The translations under genes were made by a program, and so were the position numbers. A stretch of DNA of 64,000 bases, taken from contig NZ_JAHBGD010000013.1 of assembly GCF_018390605.1 (NCBI RefSeq), forward strand, positions 32,453 through 96,452. Reading direction: 5' to 3'. Source of the DNA: Ancylobacter defluvii. GTDB taxonomy: Bacteria > Pseudomonadota > Alphaproteobacteria > Rhizobiales > Xanthobacteraceae. Under the pieces are notes generated by a model. It did no database searches. It was not told where the DNA came from and worked only from the letters and a program-made list of their open reading frames with translations. The number at the start of each line of letters is the position of its first letter. The first letter of the stretch is position 1. Positions 1 through 8,290 of the stretch are shown piece by piece.

Positions 1-21
1 ATCCGTCGCGCATCGATGCCT

Positions 22-74
22 GGCGACAGCTGACGACAAAATCGATGCTGCATCGCGGAAACTCCGCGACAATT
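22..74. promoter_or_regulatory. Putative OmpR-type response regulator box upstream of the RND pump
   Basis: GCGACA at 23-28 is followed exactly 10 bp later by ACGACA at 33-38 and an A/T run. A further half-site GCGACAATT lies at 66-74. The same arrangement occurs before the response regulator gene at 5597-5616. Ten-base phased direct repeats are the usual target of OmpR/PhoB-family regulators. Two perfect short inverted repeats, CGATGC-T-GCATCG (43-55) and CGCGGA-AAC-TCCGCG (54-68), overlap the site and could serve another regulator. Function is inferred from sequence alone. Confidence 0.45.
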
Positions 75-113
75 GCCCGCTAGCGTCCGTCCCGGTTCAA
101 ACAAGGGACAGCT

Positions 114-1331
114 ATGCGCACCCCCGTCACTCTTGCCGTGACATTCGCCACCGGCCTGTCGGTGGCCGCCGCCCTCGCCGCCTTCCATCTCGTTTTCGAG
201 ATCCCGGCCGGCCTGCCGTCCGAGGCGCGGGCGCAGACCGCGCAGCCGTCCCAGCCCCCGCCGCCCACCGTCACCGTCGCCCGTCCGGTCCGGCGCGAGA
301 TCGTCGAGTGGCGCGAATTCGCCGGCCGCTTCGAGCCCAGCGCCGCGGTGGAGATCCGCGGTCGCGTCGCCGGCCATCTCGCCGCGATCGATGTCGAGGA
401 TGGCGCGCTGGTGGAAGCCGGGCAATTGCTGTTCACCATCGATCCCCGCCCCTATCGCGCCGCGCTCGACGAGGCGCGCGCCCAGCTCGCCAGCGCCGCC
501 GCCCAGGTCGAGCTCGCCGGTCTCGAACTCGGCCGCGCCGAGCAGCTGGTCAGCACCAGCGCCGTCTCGCAGGCGACGCTCGACCAGCGCCGCCAGCAGA
601 AGAAGGCCGCCGATGCCGCCAAGGCGCTGGCGGAGGCCGCCGCCTCCCGCGCCGAGATCGACCTCGGCTTTACCGAGGTCCGCGCCCCGTTCGCCGGGCG
701 CATCTCCAATCGCCGGCTGGACATCGGCGCGCTGGTGTCGGACGGCGCCATCCTCACCACGCTGGTGGCGCTCGATCCCCTGTATTTCGTGTTCGACATC
801 AGCGAGCAGGATCTGCTCGCCTACCGGCAGGCCGCGGAGAGCGGCACGCTGCCGCTACTCTATGGCCGGCGCATCGCGGTCGAGGCGCGCGGCCAGGCCG
901 ATCGCGACTGGCCGCACAAGGGAACCATCGATTTCGTCGACAACCGGCTGGAGGCCGGCGCCGGCACCCTCAGGGCGCGGGCGGTGATCACCAATGCCGG
1001 GGATCGCCTCATTCCCGGCCAGTTCGGCCGGGTGCGCCTGCCGTTCTCCGGCGCCTATCCGGCGATGCTGGTGCCGGAGACGGCGCTGATGACCGACCAG
1101 GCCGACCGGGCGGTGTTCACCGTGGCGGCGGACGGCACCGTCAGCTCCGCCAGAGTGGAGCTCGGCCCGCGCCAGGCGGATGGGCTGCGCATCGTGCGCG
1201 GCGGCCTCGATCCGGATGATCGCGTCGTCGTCAGCGGCCTCATGCGCGTGCGCCCCGGACAGAAGGTGACGGCGCAGGCCGCCGACACCGAGCCGCGCGC
1301 CGCCGCGCTGGCCCCCATTCCCGTCAATTGA
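114..1331 (+). CDS. RND efflux periplasmic adaptor (membrane fusion protein)
   Basis: This 405-residue protein is the periplasmic adaptor that joins an inner-membrane RND pump to an outer-membrane channel. It has an N-terminal signal or anchor at about residues 5-25 followed by a proline-rich linker. A split lipoyl-like domain follows (GRVAGHL near 83 and VRAPFAG near 190) around an Ala/Glu-rich alpha-helical hairpin at about 112-180, then the beta-barrel and membrane-proximal domains. AAGGGA lies 7 bases before the ATG. The permease starts 10 bases downstream, so the two are co-transcribed. It has no lipobox cysteine, unlike AcrA. No TolC-type channel gene is in the window. Substrates cannot be read from sequence. 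Confidence 0.93.
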   Translation: MRTPVTLAVTFATGLSVAAALAAFHLVFEIPAGLPSEARAQTAQPSQPPPPTVTVARPVRREIVEWREFAGRFEPSAAVEIRGRVAGHLAAIDVEDGALVEAGQLLFTIDPRPYRAALDEARAQLASAAAQVELAGLELGRAEQLVSTSAVSQATLDQRRQQKKAADAAKALAEAAASRAEIDLGFTEVRAPFAGRISNRRLDIGALVSDGAILTTLVALDPLYFVFDISEQDLLAYRQAAESGTLPLLYGRRIAVEARGQADRDWPHKGTIDFVDNRLEAGAGTLRARAVITNAGDRLIPGQFGRVRLPFSGAYPAMLVPETALMTDQADRAVFTVAADGTVSSARVELGPRQADGLRIVRGGLDPDDRVVVSGLMRVRPGQKVTAQAADTEPRAAALAPIPVN

Positions 1332-1341
1332 GGGTCGTCCG

Positions 1342-4300
1342 ATGCGCCTCGCCCATTTCTGCATCGACCGGCCTGTCTTCGCCACCGTGCTGTCGATCCT
1401 CGTGGTGCTGGTCGGCCTTGCCGGCTACTTCACCCTGCCGCTGGCGCAGTATCCGGAGATCGCCCCGCCCACCGTGGTGGTGAACGCGCAATATCCCGGC
1501 GCCTCGGCGGAGGTGGTCAGCAACACCGTGGCGACGCCGATCGAGCAGGAGATCAACGGCGTCGAGAACATGCTCTACATGTCCTCTCAGGCGACCGGCG
1601 ACGGCCAGCTCTCCATCACCGTCACCTTCGCGCTCGGCACCGATGTCGACGAGGCGCAGGTGCTGGTGCAGAACCGCGTCGCGGTGGCCGAACCGCGCCT
1701 GCCGGAGGATGTGCGTCGCCTCGGCGTCACCGTGCGCAAGTCGTCGCCGGACATCCTCATGGTGGTGCAGCTGTTCTCGCCGGACAATACGCGCGACCAG
1801 CTCTATCTCGCCAATTACGCCACCCTGCAGCTGCGCGACGCGCTGCTGCGCGTGCCCGGCGTCGGCGATGTCCGCATGCCGGCCTCGCGCGACTACGCCA
1901 TGGTGGTCTGGCTCGATCCCGACCGCGTCGCCGCCCGCAACCTCACCGCCGGCGAGGTGGTGGCGGCGCTCCGGGCGCAGAACGTGCAGGTCGCCGCCGG
2001 GGTGATCAACCAGCCGCCGGTGCCGGCCGGCGGCGCCTTCCAGCTCAATGTCGAGACGCTGGGCCGCCTGTCCGACCCGGCGCAGTTCGAGGACATCATC
2101 GTGCGCACCGACGCGGATGGCCGCGTCACCCGCGTGCGCGACATTGCCCGCGTCGAGCTGACCGCGCAGAGCTACCGCGCCGGCGCCAATTTCGACGGCC
2201 GCCCGTCGCAGCCGATCCAGGTTTTCCAGCAGCCGGGCTCAAATGCGCTGGAGACCGCCGAGCGGGTGGAGCAGGAGATGCGGCGGCTCGGCGAGCGCCT
2301 GCCCGCCGGCCTCGCCTACGACATCCCGTTCAACCCGACGCTGTTCATCGCCGAGTCGGTGAACGAGGTCTACAAGACCCTCGCCGAGGCCATCATCCTC
2401 GTGGTGGCCGTCGTCATCCTGTTCCTGCAGAGCTGGCGCGCCGCCATCATTCCCATCCTCGCCATCCCGATCTCGCTGATCGGCACTTTCGCGGTGATGG
2501 CGGCGCTGGGCTATTCGCTCAACAACCTGTCGCTGCTCGGGCTGGTGCTGGCCATCGGCATCGTCGTCGACGACGCCATCGTGGTGGTGGAGAACATCGA
2601 GCGGCATCTGCGCGCCGGCCTGTCGCCGCGCGACGCGGCGCATCGCTCGATGGACGAGATCTCCGGCGCGCTGGTCGCCATCGCGCTGGTGCTGTCGGCG
2701 GTGTTCATTCCCGCCGCGCTGATACCCGGCATTTCCGGCCAGTTCTTCCGCCAGTTCGCCGTCACCATCGCCGCCTCGACCATCATCTCCGCCTTCGTGT
2801 CGCTCACCCTCAGCCCGGCCCTCGGCGCCCTGCTTTTGAAGCCGCACCAGCCACATGCCCCCCGGCGCGGGCCGCTCGGCTGGTTGGCGCGCGGCTTTGC
2901 CGCCTTCAATGCCGTCTTCGATCGGCTGGCGCGCGGCTATGCCGGCATGACCCGGCGGGTGCTGCGGCTCGGCGCCTTCATCCTGCTGCCCTATGCCGGG
3001 CTGCTGGCGTTGACCGGCTGGCAGCTCGAACGCGCCCCGCGCGGCTTCATCCCCGAGATGGACCAGGGCTATTTCATCACCTCGGTGCAGCTGCCGCCCG
3101 GCTCGGCGCTGCCGCGCACCGAGAACGTGATGAACCAGCTGTCGAACCGGCTGATGGAGATGGACGGCGTCGCCCATGTCGTCGCCATCGCCGGCATTGA
3201 CGGCGCCACCTTCACCAGCAATTCCGCCGGCGGCGTCGCCTTCGTCATCCTCGATCCCTTCGCCGAGCGGGCAGCGCGCAATCTCGGCGTCGATGCCGTC
3301 ATGGCGGCGATGCCGCGCCAGACCGCCGATCTCTCCGAGGCCCGGCTGATCCCGATCAAGCCGCCCTCGGTGCGCGGCATGGGCAATGCCGGCGGCTTCA
3401 AGATGATGGTGCAGGACCGCACCGGCGGCACCCCGGCCGAGCTGGAGGCCGCGCTGCGCGCTGTGGTGGCGGAAGCCGCCCGCCATCCCGAGCTGGTGCG
3501 GGTCTTCACCCCGTTCAACACCGCCACCCCCAAGCTCTATGCCGATATCGACCGGGTGAAGGCGGAGATGCTCGGCGTGCCCGCCAGCCGGGTCTTCGAG
3601 GCGCTGGAGATCTATCTCGGCTCTGCCTATGTCAACGACTTCAACTTCCTCGGCCGCACCTTCCAGGTGCGGGCGCAGGCGGATGGCGGCTTCCGGCAGG
3701 ATCCCGCCATCATCGCCGGCTTCCGCACCCGCAGCGAGAGCGGCGCCATGGTGCCGCTCAGCGCGGTGGCGAGTTTCGAGGAGCGGACCGGCCCCTACCG
3801 CGTGCCGCGCTACAACCTCGCCATGGCCGGCGAGGTGCAGGGCGCGAGCGCGCCGGGCGCCTCCACCGGCGCCGCGCTCGACCGCATGGAGGCCATCGCC
3901 GCGCAGGTCCTCCCCGAGGGCTACGGCTTCGAATGGACCGAGCTGGCGCTGCAGGAGCGGCTGGCCGGCAATTCCGGGCTGATCGTGTTCGCCGCGTCCA
4001 TCGTCTTCGTCTTCCTGCTGCTGGCGGCGCAGTACGAGAGCTGGATGCTGCCGCTTTCTGTCATGCTCATCGTGCCAATGTGCCTGCTCGCGGCGGTCAG
4101 CGGCCTGCTCGTCGCGGCGATGAACGTGAACATATTGGCGCAGATCGGCTTCGTGGTGCTGATCGGCCTCGCCGCCAAGAACGCCATCCTGGTCGTCGAA
4201 TTCGCCCGCCAGCGCGAGGAGGAAGGCCTGAGCCCGGCCGAAGCCGCGGTGGATGCGGCGCGGGTGCGGTTGCGGCCGATCCTGATGACCTCGCTGGCCT

Positions 4301-4497
4301 TCATTCTCGGCGTGGTGCCGCTGGTGCTCGCGCAGGGCGCGGGAGCCGAGCTGCGCCAGGCCCTGGGGGTCACGGTGTTCGCCGGCATGCTGGGGGTGAC
4401 GCTGTTCGGCCTCGTCTTCACCCCGGCCTTCTACGTGATCTGCCGCGCGCTGCCGCGGCGATCCCGCGCGCCGAAACTGACGCGTGAACACGCCTGA
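1342..4497 (+). CDS. RND multidrug efflux permease, HAE1 family (AcrB/MexB type)
   Basis: At 1051 residues this has the normal length of an AcrB-type proton-driven drug exporter with 12 membrane segments and two large periplasmic loops. The N-terminus is a typical RND transmembrane 1. Residues about 400-425 read GIVVDDAIVVVENIERH; the adjacent aspartates near 410-411 match the proton-relay pair of AcrB transmembrane segment 4. The second membrane block begins near residue 880 and contains GLAAKNAILVVEFARQ, with the conserved lysine of transmembrane 10. It follows the adaptor gene by 10 bases. The gene is intact. The closest named relatives would be MexF/AcrB/OqxB-like pumps; drug specificity is unknown. 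Confidence 0.95.
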   Translation: MRLAHFCIDRPVFATVLSILVVLVGLAGYFTLPLAQYPEIAPPTVVVNAQYPGASAEVVSNTVATPIEQEINGVENMLYMSSQATGDGQLSITVTFALGTDVDEAQVLVQNRVAVAEPRLPEDVRRLGVTVRKSSPDILMVVQLFSPDNTRDQLYLANYATLQLRDALLRVPGVGDVRMPASRDYAMVVWLDPDRVAARNLTAGEVVAALRAQNVQVAAGVINQPPVPAGGAFQLNVETLGRLSDPAQFEDIIVRTDADGRVTRVRDIARVELTAQSYRAGANFDGRPSQPIQVFQQPGSNALETAERVEQEMRRLGERLPAGLAYDIPFNPTLFIAESVNEVYKTLAEAIILVVAVVILFLQSWRAAIIPILAIPISLIGTFAVMAALGYSLNNLSLLGLVLAIGIVVDDAIVVVENIERHLRAGLSPRDAAHRSMDEISGALVAIALVLSAVFIPAALIPGISGQFFRQFAVTIAASTIISAFVSLTLSPALGALLLKPHQPHAPRRGPLGWLARGFAAFNAVFDRLARGYAGMTRRVLRLGAFILLPYAGLLALTGWQLERAPRGFIPEMDQGYFITSVQLPPGSALPRTENVMNQLSNRLMEMDGVAHVVAIAGIDGATFTSNSAGGVAFVILDPFAERAARNLGVDAVMAAMPRQTADLSEARLIPIKPPSVRGMGNAGGFKMMVQDRTGGTPAELEAALRAVVAEAARHPELVRVFTPFNTATPKLYADIDRVKAEMLGVPASRVFEALEIYLGSAYVNDFNFLGRTFQVRAQADGGFRQDPAIIAGFRTRSESGAMVPLSAVASFEERTGPYRVPRYNLAMAGEVQGASAPGASTGAALDRMEAIAAQVLPEGYGFEWTELALQERLAGNSGLIVFAASIVFVFLLLAAQYESWMLPLSVMLIVPMCLLAAVSGLLVAAMNVNILAQIGFVVLIGLAAKNAILVVEFARQREEEGLSPAEAAVDAARVRLRPILMTSLAFILGVVPLVLAQGAGAELRQALGVTVFAGMLGVTLFGLVFTPAFYVICRALPRRSRAPKLTREHA

Positions 4498-4548
4498 GGC
4501 CGCCGCGCGCGGCCTCGATCATTCACTTCTTCCGGAACGGAGGTTCAC

Positions 4549-4893
4549 ATGCCCTACGATCCCGAACGGCCTTCCGCCGGCTGGCGCGACATCGGCGCCG
4601 GCTTCCTGCTCTCCGCCGCCATCCTGGTCGGCATGGTGGTGTTCGGCGATGCCGGCACCGACATCGACCCGCTCGCCCTGCGCGCCGCCGACCCGCCGAT
4701 CGTCAGCCGGCAACTCGCCGACGACGAGCAGGAGGACGACGCCTGGGGTCTCTACGACGACTGGCGGCCCGACGAGCCGCCGACCTATCAGGTGATGACG
4801 CCGGTCACCTCCTCGCGCGCCCGGCTGTACTGCCGCGGCGAACTGCCCGCCGCTTTCTTCAACGTGCGGCTGGAGGACTACGCCCACTCCTAG
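4549..4893 (+). CDS. Small single-pass membrane protein, hypothetical
   Basis: This 114-residue protein is not recognised. A strong Shine-Dalgarno sequence, GGAGG, sits 6 bases before the ATG, which supports it as a real gene. It has one hydrophobic segment at about residues 15-28 (GFLLSAAILVGMVVFG) after a short polar N-terminus. The rest is acidic and rich in Asp, Glu and Pro, with a single cysteine near residue 95. It begins 51 bases after the pump permease on the same strand and ends before a strong hairpin terminator, so it may be the last gene of the pump operon. A role as a small accessory subunit is possible but unproven. Confidence 0.7.
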   Translation: MPYDPERPSAGWRDIGAGFLLSAAILVGMVVFGDAGTDIDPLALRAADPPIVSRQLADDEQEDDAWGLYDDWRPDEPPTYQVMTPVTSSRARLYCRGELPAAFFNVRLEDYAHS

Positions 4894-4950
4894 CCCGCCA
4901 TCCGGGCTGGCCGGCCCGGCCGCGCCCACCCCAGCAACGGACGACACATG

Positions 4951-4990
4951 AGACGCGCCGGCGGCCCCCACCGCCGGCGCGTCTTGTCAT
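4951..4990 (+). terminator. Rho-independent terminator after the pump operon
   Basis: A perfect 13-base GC-rich stem (GACGCGCCGGCGG at 4952-4964 with its complement at 4971-4983) encloses a 6-base loop and is followed by TTGTCATTT. It closes the adaptor-permease-small protein unit. Confidence 0.8.
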
Positions 4991-5221
4991 TTGGAAAGAC
5001 CACAGCCGCATCCCCGCGCATGTCGCCCCGCACCGGCAAATGTATCCGGCGCCCACAAGGCTACAATTTAGACGCCCGCCGATACATCGCAGTCACATCT
5101 CGCCAAAGCCGTGCGACAGAGCACGTTCATCTTGGCCATCAGACGATCGACAAGGGTCGTCGCCGAACAGTTGTTTCCCTGAAGCCGACGGCTTCATCCA
5201 AGCAACCAGAAGGAATGGCAC
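4991..5221. other. Intergenic region before the 89-residue gene
   Basis: No gene is convincing here. A lone GCGACA half-site at 5113-5118 resembles the response-regulator boxes at 23-38 and 5597-5612 but lacks a phased partner. AGAAGGAA near the end is the ribosome site for the next gene. Confidence 0.4.
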
Positions 5222-5491
5222 ATGCGACTTTATACGACCCGCGCCCTCACGGCTCTTCTACTCACCGCCGCCGCGCTCGCGCCGGCCCACGCCGAGCCGC
5301 GCGACCCCAGCGACGCCGAAGGCTATGCCGAGGCGCTGCGCAGCGCCCATCAGGCCCGGCGCGGCGAACTCCCCGCTTCCTCCAAGAAGACCGCCGCCCA
5401 ACCGTTCCGCTACACCAACACGCCCTCCACCGTCGGCGTCGAGCCCTACATCGCCCGCACCATCGAGCGGAACGCCCGCGGCGACCGCTGA
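5222..5491 (+). CDS. Small exported protein, hypothetical
   Basis: The 89-residue product starts with a clear Sec signal peptide: Arg near the start, then LTALLLTAAALAPAHA, with predicted cleavage after the AHA near residue 24. The mature part of about 65 residues is highly charged, has no cysteine, and is not recognised. AAGGAA lies about 9 bases before the ATG. It sits between the efflux pump and the two-component genes on the same strand, with its own upstream region after a terminator. Small periplasmic proteins beside sensor kinases sometimes modulate the kinase (as CpxP does), but nothing here identifies it as such. Confidence 0.65.
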   Translation: MRLYTTRALTALLLTAAALAPAHAEPRDPSDAEGYAEALRSAHQARRGELPASSKKTAAQPFRYTNTPSTVGVEPYIARTIERNARGDR

Positions 5492-5564
5492 CCGAGGCGC
5501 CGCGGACCCGCCTTCCGGGCGGCGTTCGCGGCGTCGGCGGCCGGGATCGCCGCCCGCCGGATGG

Positions 5565-5616
5565 AATTGTCGCAATCCATCGCGCGCTTGGTGTCGGCGA
5601 CATTCTGCGACAATTT
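5565..5616. promoter_or_regulatory. Putative autoregulatory box of the OmpR-type regulator
   Basis: GCGACA (5597-5602) and GCGACA (5607-5612), spaced exactly 10 bp, are followed by ATTT. This closely matches the repeat upstream of the efflux pump at 23-42. The second copy, TGCGACAATT (5606-5615), is also mirrored as AATTGTCGCA at 5565-5574, giving a perfect 10-base inverted repeat 31 bases apart. It lies about 55 bases before the regulator start codon. TATATTG near 5642 could be a -10 element. Confidence 0.5.
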
Positions 5617-5669
5617 TTTCGGCCGGGCCGGAAATTCTCCCTATATTGGGAACGGCAAAGGGCCAGCTC

Positions 5670-6389
5670 ATGGAAGCGACACCGCACATTGCCGTCGTCG
5701 ACGACAATCGCGACATCCGCGATCTGGTCGGCAAATATCTGCAGAAGCACGATTACCGCGTCAGCCTTGCCGAGAACGCGGCGGCGCTGCGTCGCCTGGT
5801 CGAGCGCAACGCCATCGACCTCGTCGTGCTCGACATCATGATGCCCGGCGAGGACGGCCTCTCGCTGTGCCGGTTCCTGCGCGAATCCACCCAGCTGCCG
5901 GTGATCATGCTCACCGCGATGGCGGAGGAGACCGACCGCATCGTCGGGCTGGAGCTCGGCGCCGACGATTACCTCACCAAGCCGTTCAATCCGCGCGAGC
6001 TGCTGGCCCGCATCAAGGCGGTGCTGCGCCGGGTGCAGAGCCTGCCGCCGCAGCGGGCGCAGATCCAGGCCAAGGAAGTGCGCTTCGACCGCTGGCTGCT
6101 CAATGTCGGCCGCCGCGAACTGGTCGATCAGGATGGGATGAGCGTGCCGCTCAGCACCGCCGAGTTCCGGCTGCTCAGCGTGTTCCTCGACCATGCCGGG
6201 CTGGTCCTCAGCCGCGACCAGCTGCTCGACCTCACCGTCGGCCGCAATGCCGAGCCGTTCGACCGGGCGATCGACAACCGCGTGAGCCGGCTGCGCAAGA
6301 AGATCGAGACCGATCCGAAGTCGCCGGCGCTGATCAAGACCCATTGGGGCGGCGGCTACAGCTTCTCCGCCGAGGTGGTGTCGCGATGA
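5670..6389 (+). CDS. OmpR-family two-component response regulator
   Basis: The 239-residue protein has a receiver domain (residues 6-118) and an OmpR/PhoB winged-helix output domain (about 140-235). The acidic pair D11-D12, the phosphoacceptor D55 (VVLDIMMPG) and the lysine in DDYLTKPFNPREL are all present. A much longer open frame begins upstream, but the ATG at 5670 is where the receiver fold starts. The stop overlaps the kinase start as ATGA, so the pair is translationally coupled. Phased direct repeats before this gene and before the RND pump suggest it regulates both; this is inference. Confidence 0.93.
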   Translation: MEATPHIAVVDDNRDIRDLVGKYLQKHDYRVSLAENAAALRRLVERNAIDLVVLDIMMPGEDGLSLCRFLRESTQLPVIMLTAMAEETDRIVGLELGADDYLTKPFNPRELLARIKAVLRRVQSLPPQRAQIQAKEVRFDRWLLNVGRRELVDQDGMSVPLSTAEFRLLSVFLDHAGLVLSRDQLLDLTVGRNAEPFDRAIDNRVSRLRKKIETDPKSPALIKTHWGGGYSFSAEVVSR

Positions 6390-7960
6390 TCCGCTTGTGG
6401 AGCCGCAGCCTCACCGCGCGCTTCGTCGCCCTGCTGCTGCTGGCGCTCGCCTTCTCGCAGGGGGTGAGCTTCCTGCTGTCGATGGACGAGCGTGGCCAGG
6501 CGCTCAACAAGGCCGCCAAGACCGAGTTCCTCAGCCGCTCGGCATCGGTCGCCCAGCTGCTCGAATCCACGCCCCCGGCGCTGCGTGCGGACATTTTGCG
6601 CGCCAGTGGCACCAGCTATACGCGCTTCTGGGTCACTCCCGGCTTCCCGGCAGATGCGGCGGCATGGCGGGAGGATGCCAGGCACCGGCTGGCCGAGCCG
6701 CTGCCGACGGTGGCGAATCTCGCCGCTCCCGGCGGTGGGAAGATGACCGCCGTCGAGGCGATGCCGGCGGTCGAGGCCGGCGCCGCACCGGCATCGGCGC
6801 CCGACCGGCCCTCCTGGGTGGAGATGCCGGCCTATGCCTGGCCATTGTCGCGGCCGGCAAAATTCCTGCTGCTCGACGACGCCAACGGCATGGGCCTGAC
6901 GGTGCGGCTCCAGGATGGCTCCTGGCTGTGCAGCGCCTTCGGCAAGAAGATCGTCAACAGCATCTGGTCCTCGCAGTCGCTGCTGTCGCTGGGCGTCACC
7001 GCGCTGGTGCTGTCGATCAGCGCCGCCTTCATCGCCCGCTGGATGACCCGCCCGATGCGGCGGCTGGCGGTGGCGGCGGAAGCCCTGGGACGGGGAGAAA
7101 GCGTCGAGCCCCTGCCGGAGAAGGGGCCGGACGACATCCGTCAGGCGGCGGTGGCGTTCAACCTGATGCAGGCGCGCCTGCAACGTTTCGTCGAGGACCG
7201 CACCCGCATGCTGGCGGCGATCGGCCACGATCTGCGCACGCCGATCACCTCGCTGCGGCTGCGCGCCGAATTCGTCGCCGACGACGAGACCCGCGACAAG
7301 ATGCTGTCGACCATCGACGAGTTGCGCGCCATGACCGAGGCGACGCTGGCCTTCTCCCGCGAGCAGGCGGCCGAGGAGCCGACGCGCAACGTCGATCTCA
7401 CCGCGCTGGTGGAAAGCATGTGCGACGACCTCGTCGAGCTTGGCCAGGAGGTGAGCTTCGCCGAGGCGCCCCGGATCGGCTATCGCTGCCGCGCCGACGC
7501 GCTCCGGCGCGCCGTCCGCAATCTCGTGGAGAACGCCGTGCGCTACGGCGAACGCGCGCGCGTCGCCGTGCATTCCCGGCCGGCCGCCATCGAGATCGTG
7601 GTGGAGGATGACGGGCCCGGCATCCCGGCCGATATTATGGAGCGGGTGTTCGCCCCGTTCTTCCGGCTGGAGAGCTCCCGCAACCGCGAGACCGGCGGCA
7701 TCGGGCTCGGCCTGTCCATCGCCCGCAATGTCGTGCGCCATCATGGCGGCGACGTCACGCTCACCAATACCGGCACCGGGCTGCGGGCGGTCATCAGCCT
7801 GCCCCACGCCTCGCTCGCGGAGGGTCGCGACGTTGACGGCGGCGAGGGCAAGGCCGGCGACGGGGGCAAGACCCGTGACAGCGCCCGTGACAGCGCCCTC
7901 GCCCGCCCTCCGGCCTGGCGCGGCCAAGGCCCGAACCGCCCGAAACCCGCGGCGGTCTGA
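6386..7960 (+). CDS. Sensor histidine kinase partner of the OmpR-type regulator
   Basis: This 524-residue protein has transmembrane segment 1 at about residues 10-30, a periplasmic sensor region of about 160 residues, and transmembrane segment 2 near 195-218. HAMP, HisKA and HATPase domains follow. The phosphoacceptor is H281 in AAIGHDLRTPITSLRLR. ATPase boxes are NLVENAVRYG (N), DDGPGIP (G1) and GGIGLGLSI (G2). It overlaps the regulator gene by four bases. The last roughly 45 residues are a low-complexity polar tail beyond the ATPase domain, encoded partly by a 12-bp tandem duplication (7874-7897). The tail is probably dispensable. The signal sensed is unknown. Confidence 0.93.
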   Translation: MIRLWSRSLTARFVALLLLALAFSQGVSFLLSMDERGQALNKAAKTEFLSRSASVAQLLESTPPALRADILRASGTSYTRFWVTPGFPADAAAWREDARHRLAEPLPTVANLAAPGGGKMTAVEAMPAVEAGAAPASAPDRPSWVEMPAYAWPLSRPAKFLLLDDANGMGLTVRLQDGSWLCSAFGKKIVNSIWSSQSLLSLGVTALVLSISAAFIARWMTRPMRRLAVAAEALGRGESVEPLPEKGPDDIRQAAVAFNLMQARLQRFVEDRTRMLAAIGHDLRTPITSLRLRAEFVADDETRDKMLSTIDELRAMTEATLAFSREQAAEEPTRNVDLTALVESMCDDLVELGQEVSFAEAPRIGYRCRADALRRAVRNLVENAVRYGERARVAVHSRPAAIEIVVEDDGPGIPADIMERVFAPFFRLESSRNRETGGIGLGLSIARNVVRHHGGDVTLTNTGTGLRAVISLPHASLAEGRDVDGGEGKAGDGGKTRDSARDSALARPPAWRGQGPNRPKPAAV

Positions 7961-8290
7961 GCCGTCGTCCCTGGGGTGCGGCTCCCTGGGATAACCCACT
8001 CCCCAAGACGAACTTAGTCCAAGGCGCTCCTCGCTCTCGGCTCTCCTCGCCCAGAACTCCCAAGAGCCCTCCGCTCGAGTTCCGGCTCTTTCCGGTCTCC
8101 GAAAAACCGCGCCACGCCGCCGACACGGCCGGTCGTGCATCACCGCATCTCATGGGTCGCCGCGCCGCGCGCCTTGGCCGAAAGCCCCTTGGGCACGGGG
8201 CCATCGATAGTGCCGCGTCTCCGGCGTGACGAACCCGGACGCTCGCGCATGCGGCGTCGGCAACACCGGAGCCGGCAACACCGGAGCCGG
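7961..8290. other. Gene-free GC-rich stretch with a 15-bp tandem repeat
   Basis: No coding frame here looks real. The unit CAACACCGGAGCCGG occurs twice in tandem (8261-8275 and 8276-8290) followed by a partial third copy. The repeat marks a sharp boundary: beyond about 8290 the base composition becomes AT-rich. Confidence 0.5.

Noticed and set aside
2239-4491. 750-codon open frame on the minus strand across the RND permease gene
   Set aside because: It is the shadow of a high-GC gene: repetitive His/Arg/Asp/Gly composition, no domain, no ribosome site. The plus-strand AcrB family match is clear.
6356-8143. 595-codon minus-strand frame opposite the kinase gene
   Set aside because: Shadow frame; the opposite strand encodes canonical HisKA and HATPase motifs and this frame contains no recognised fold.
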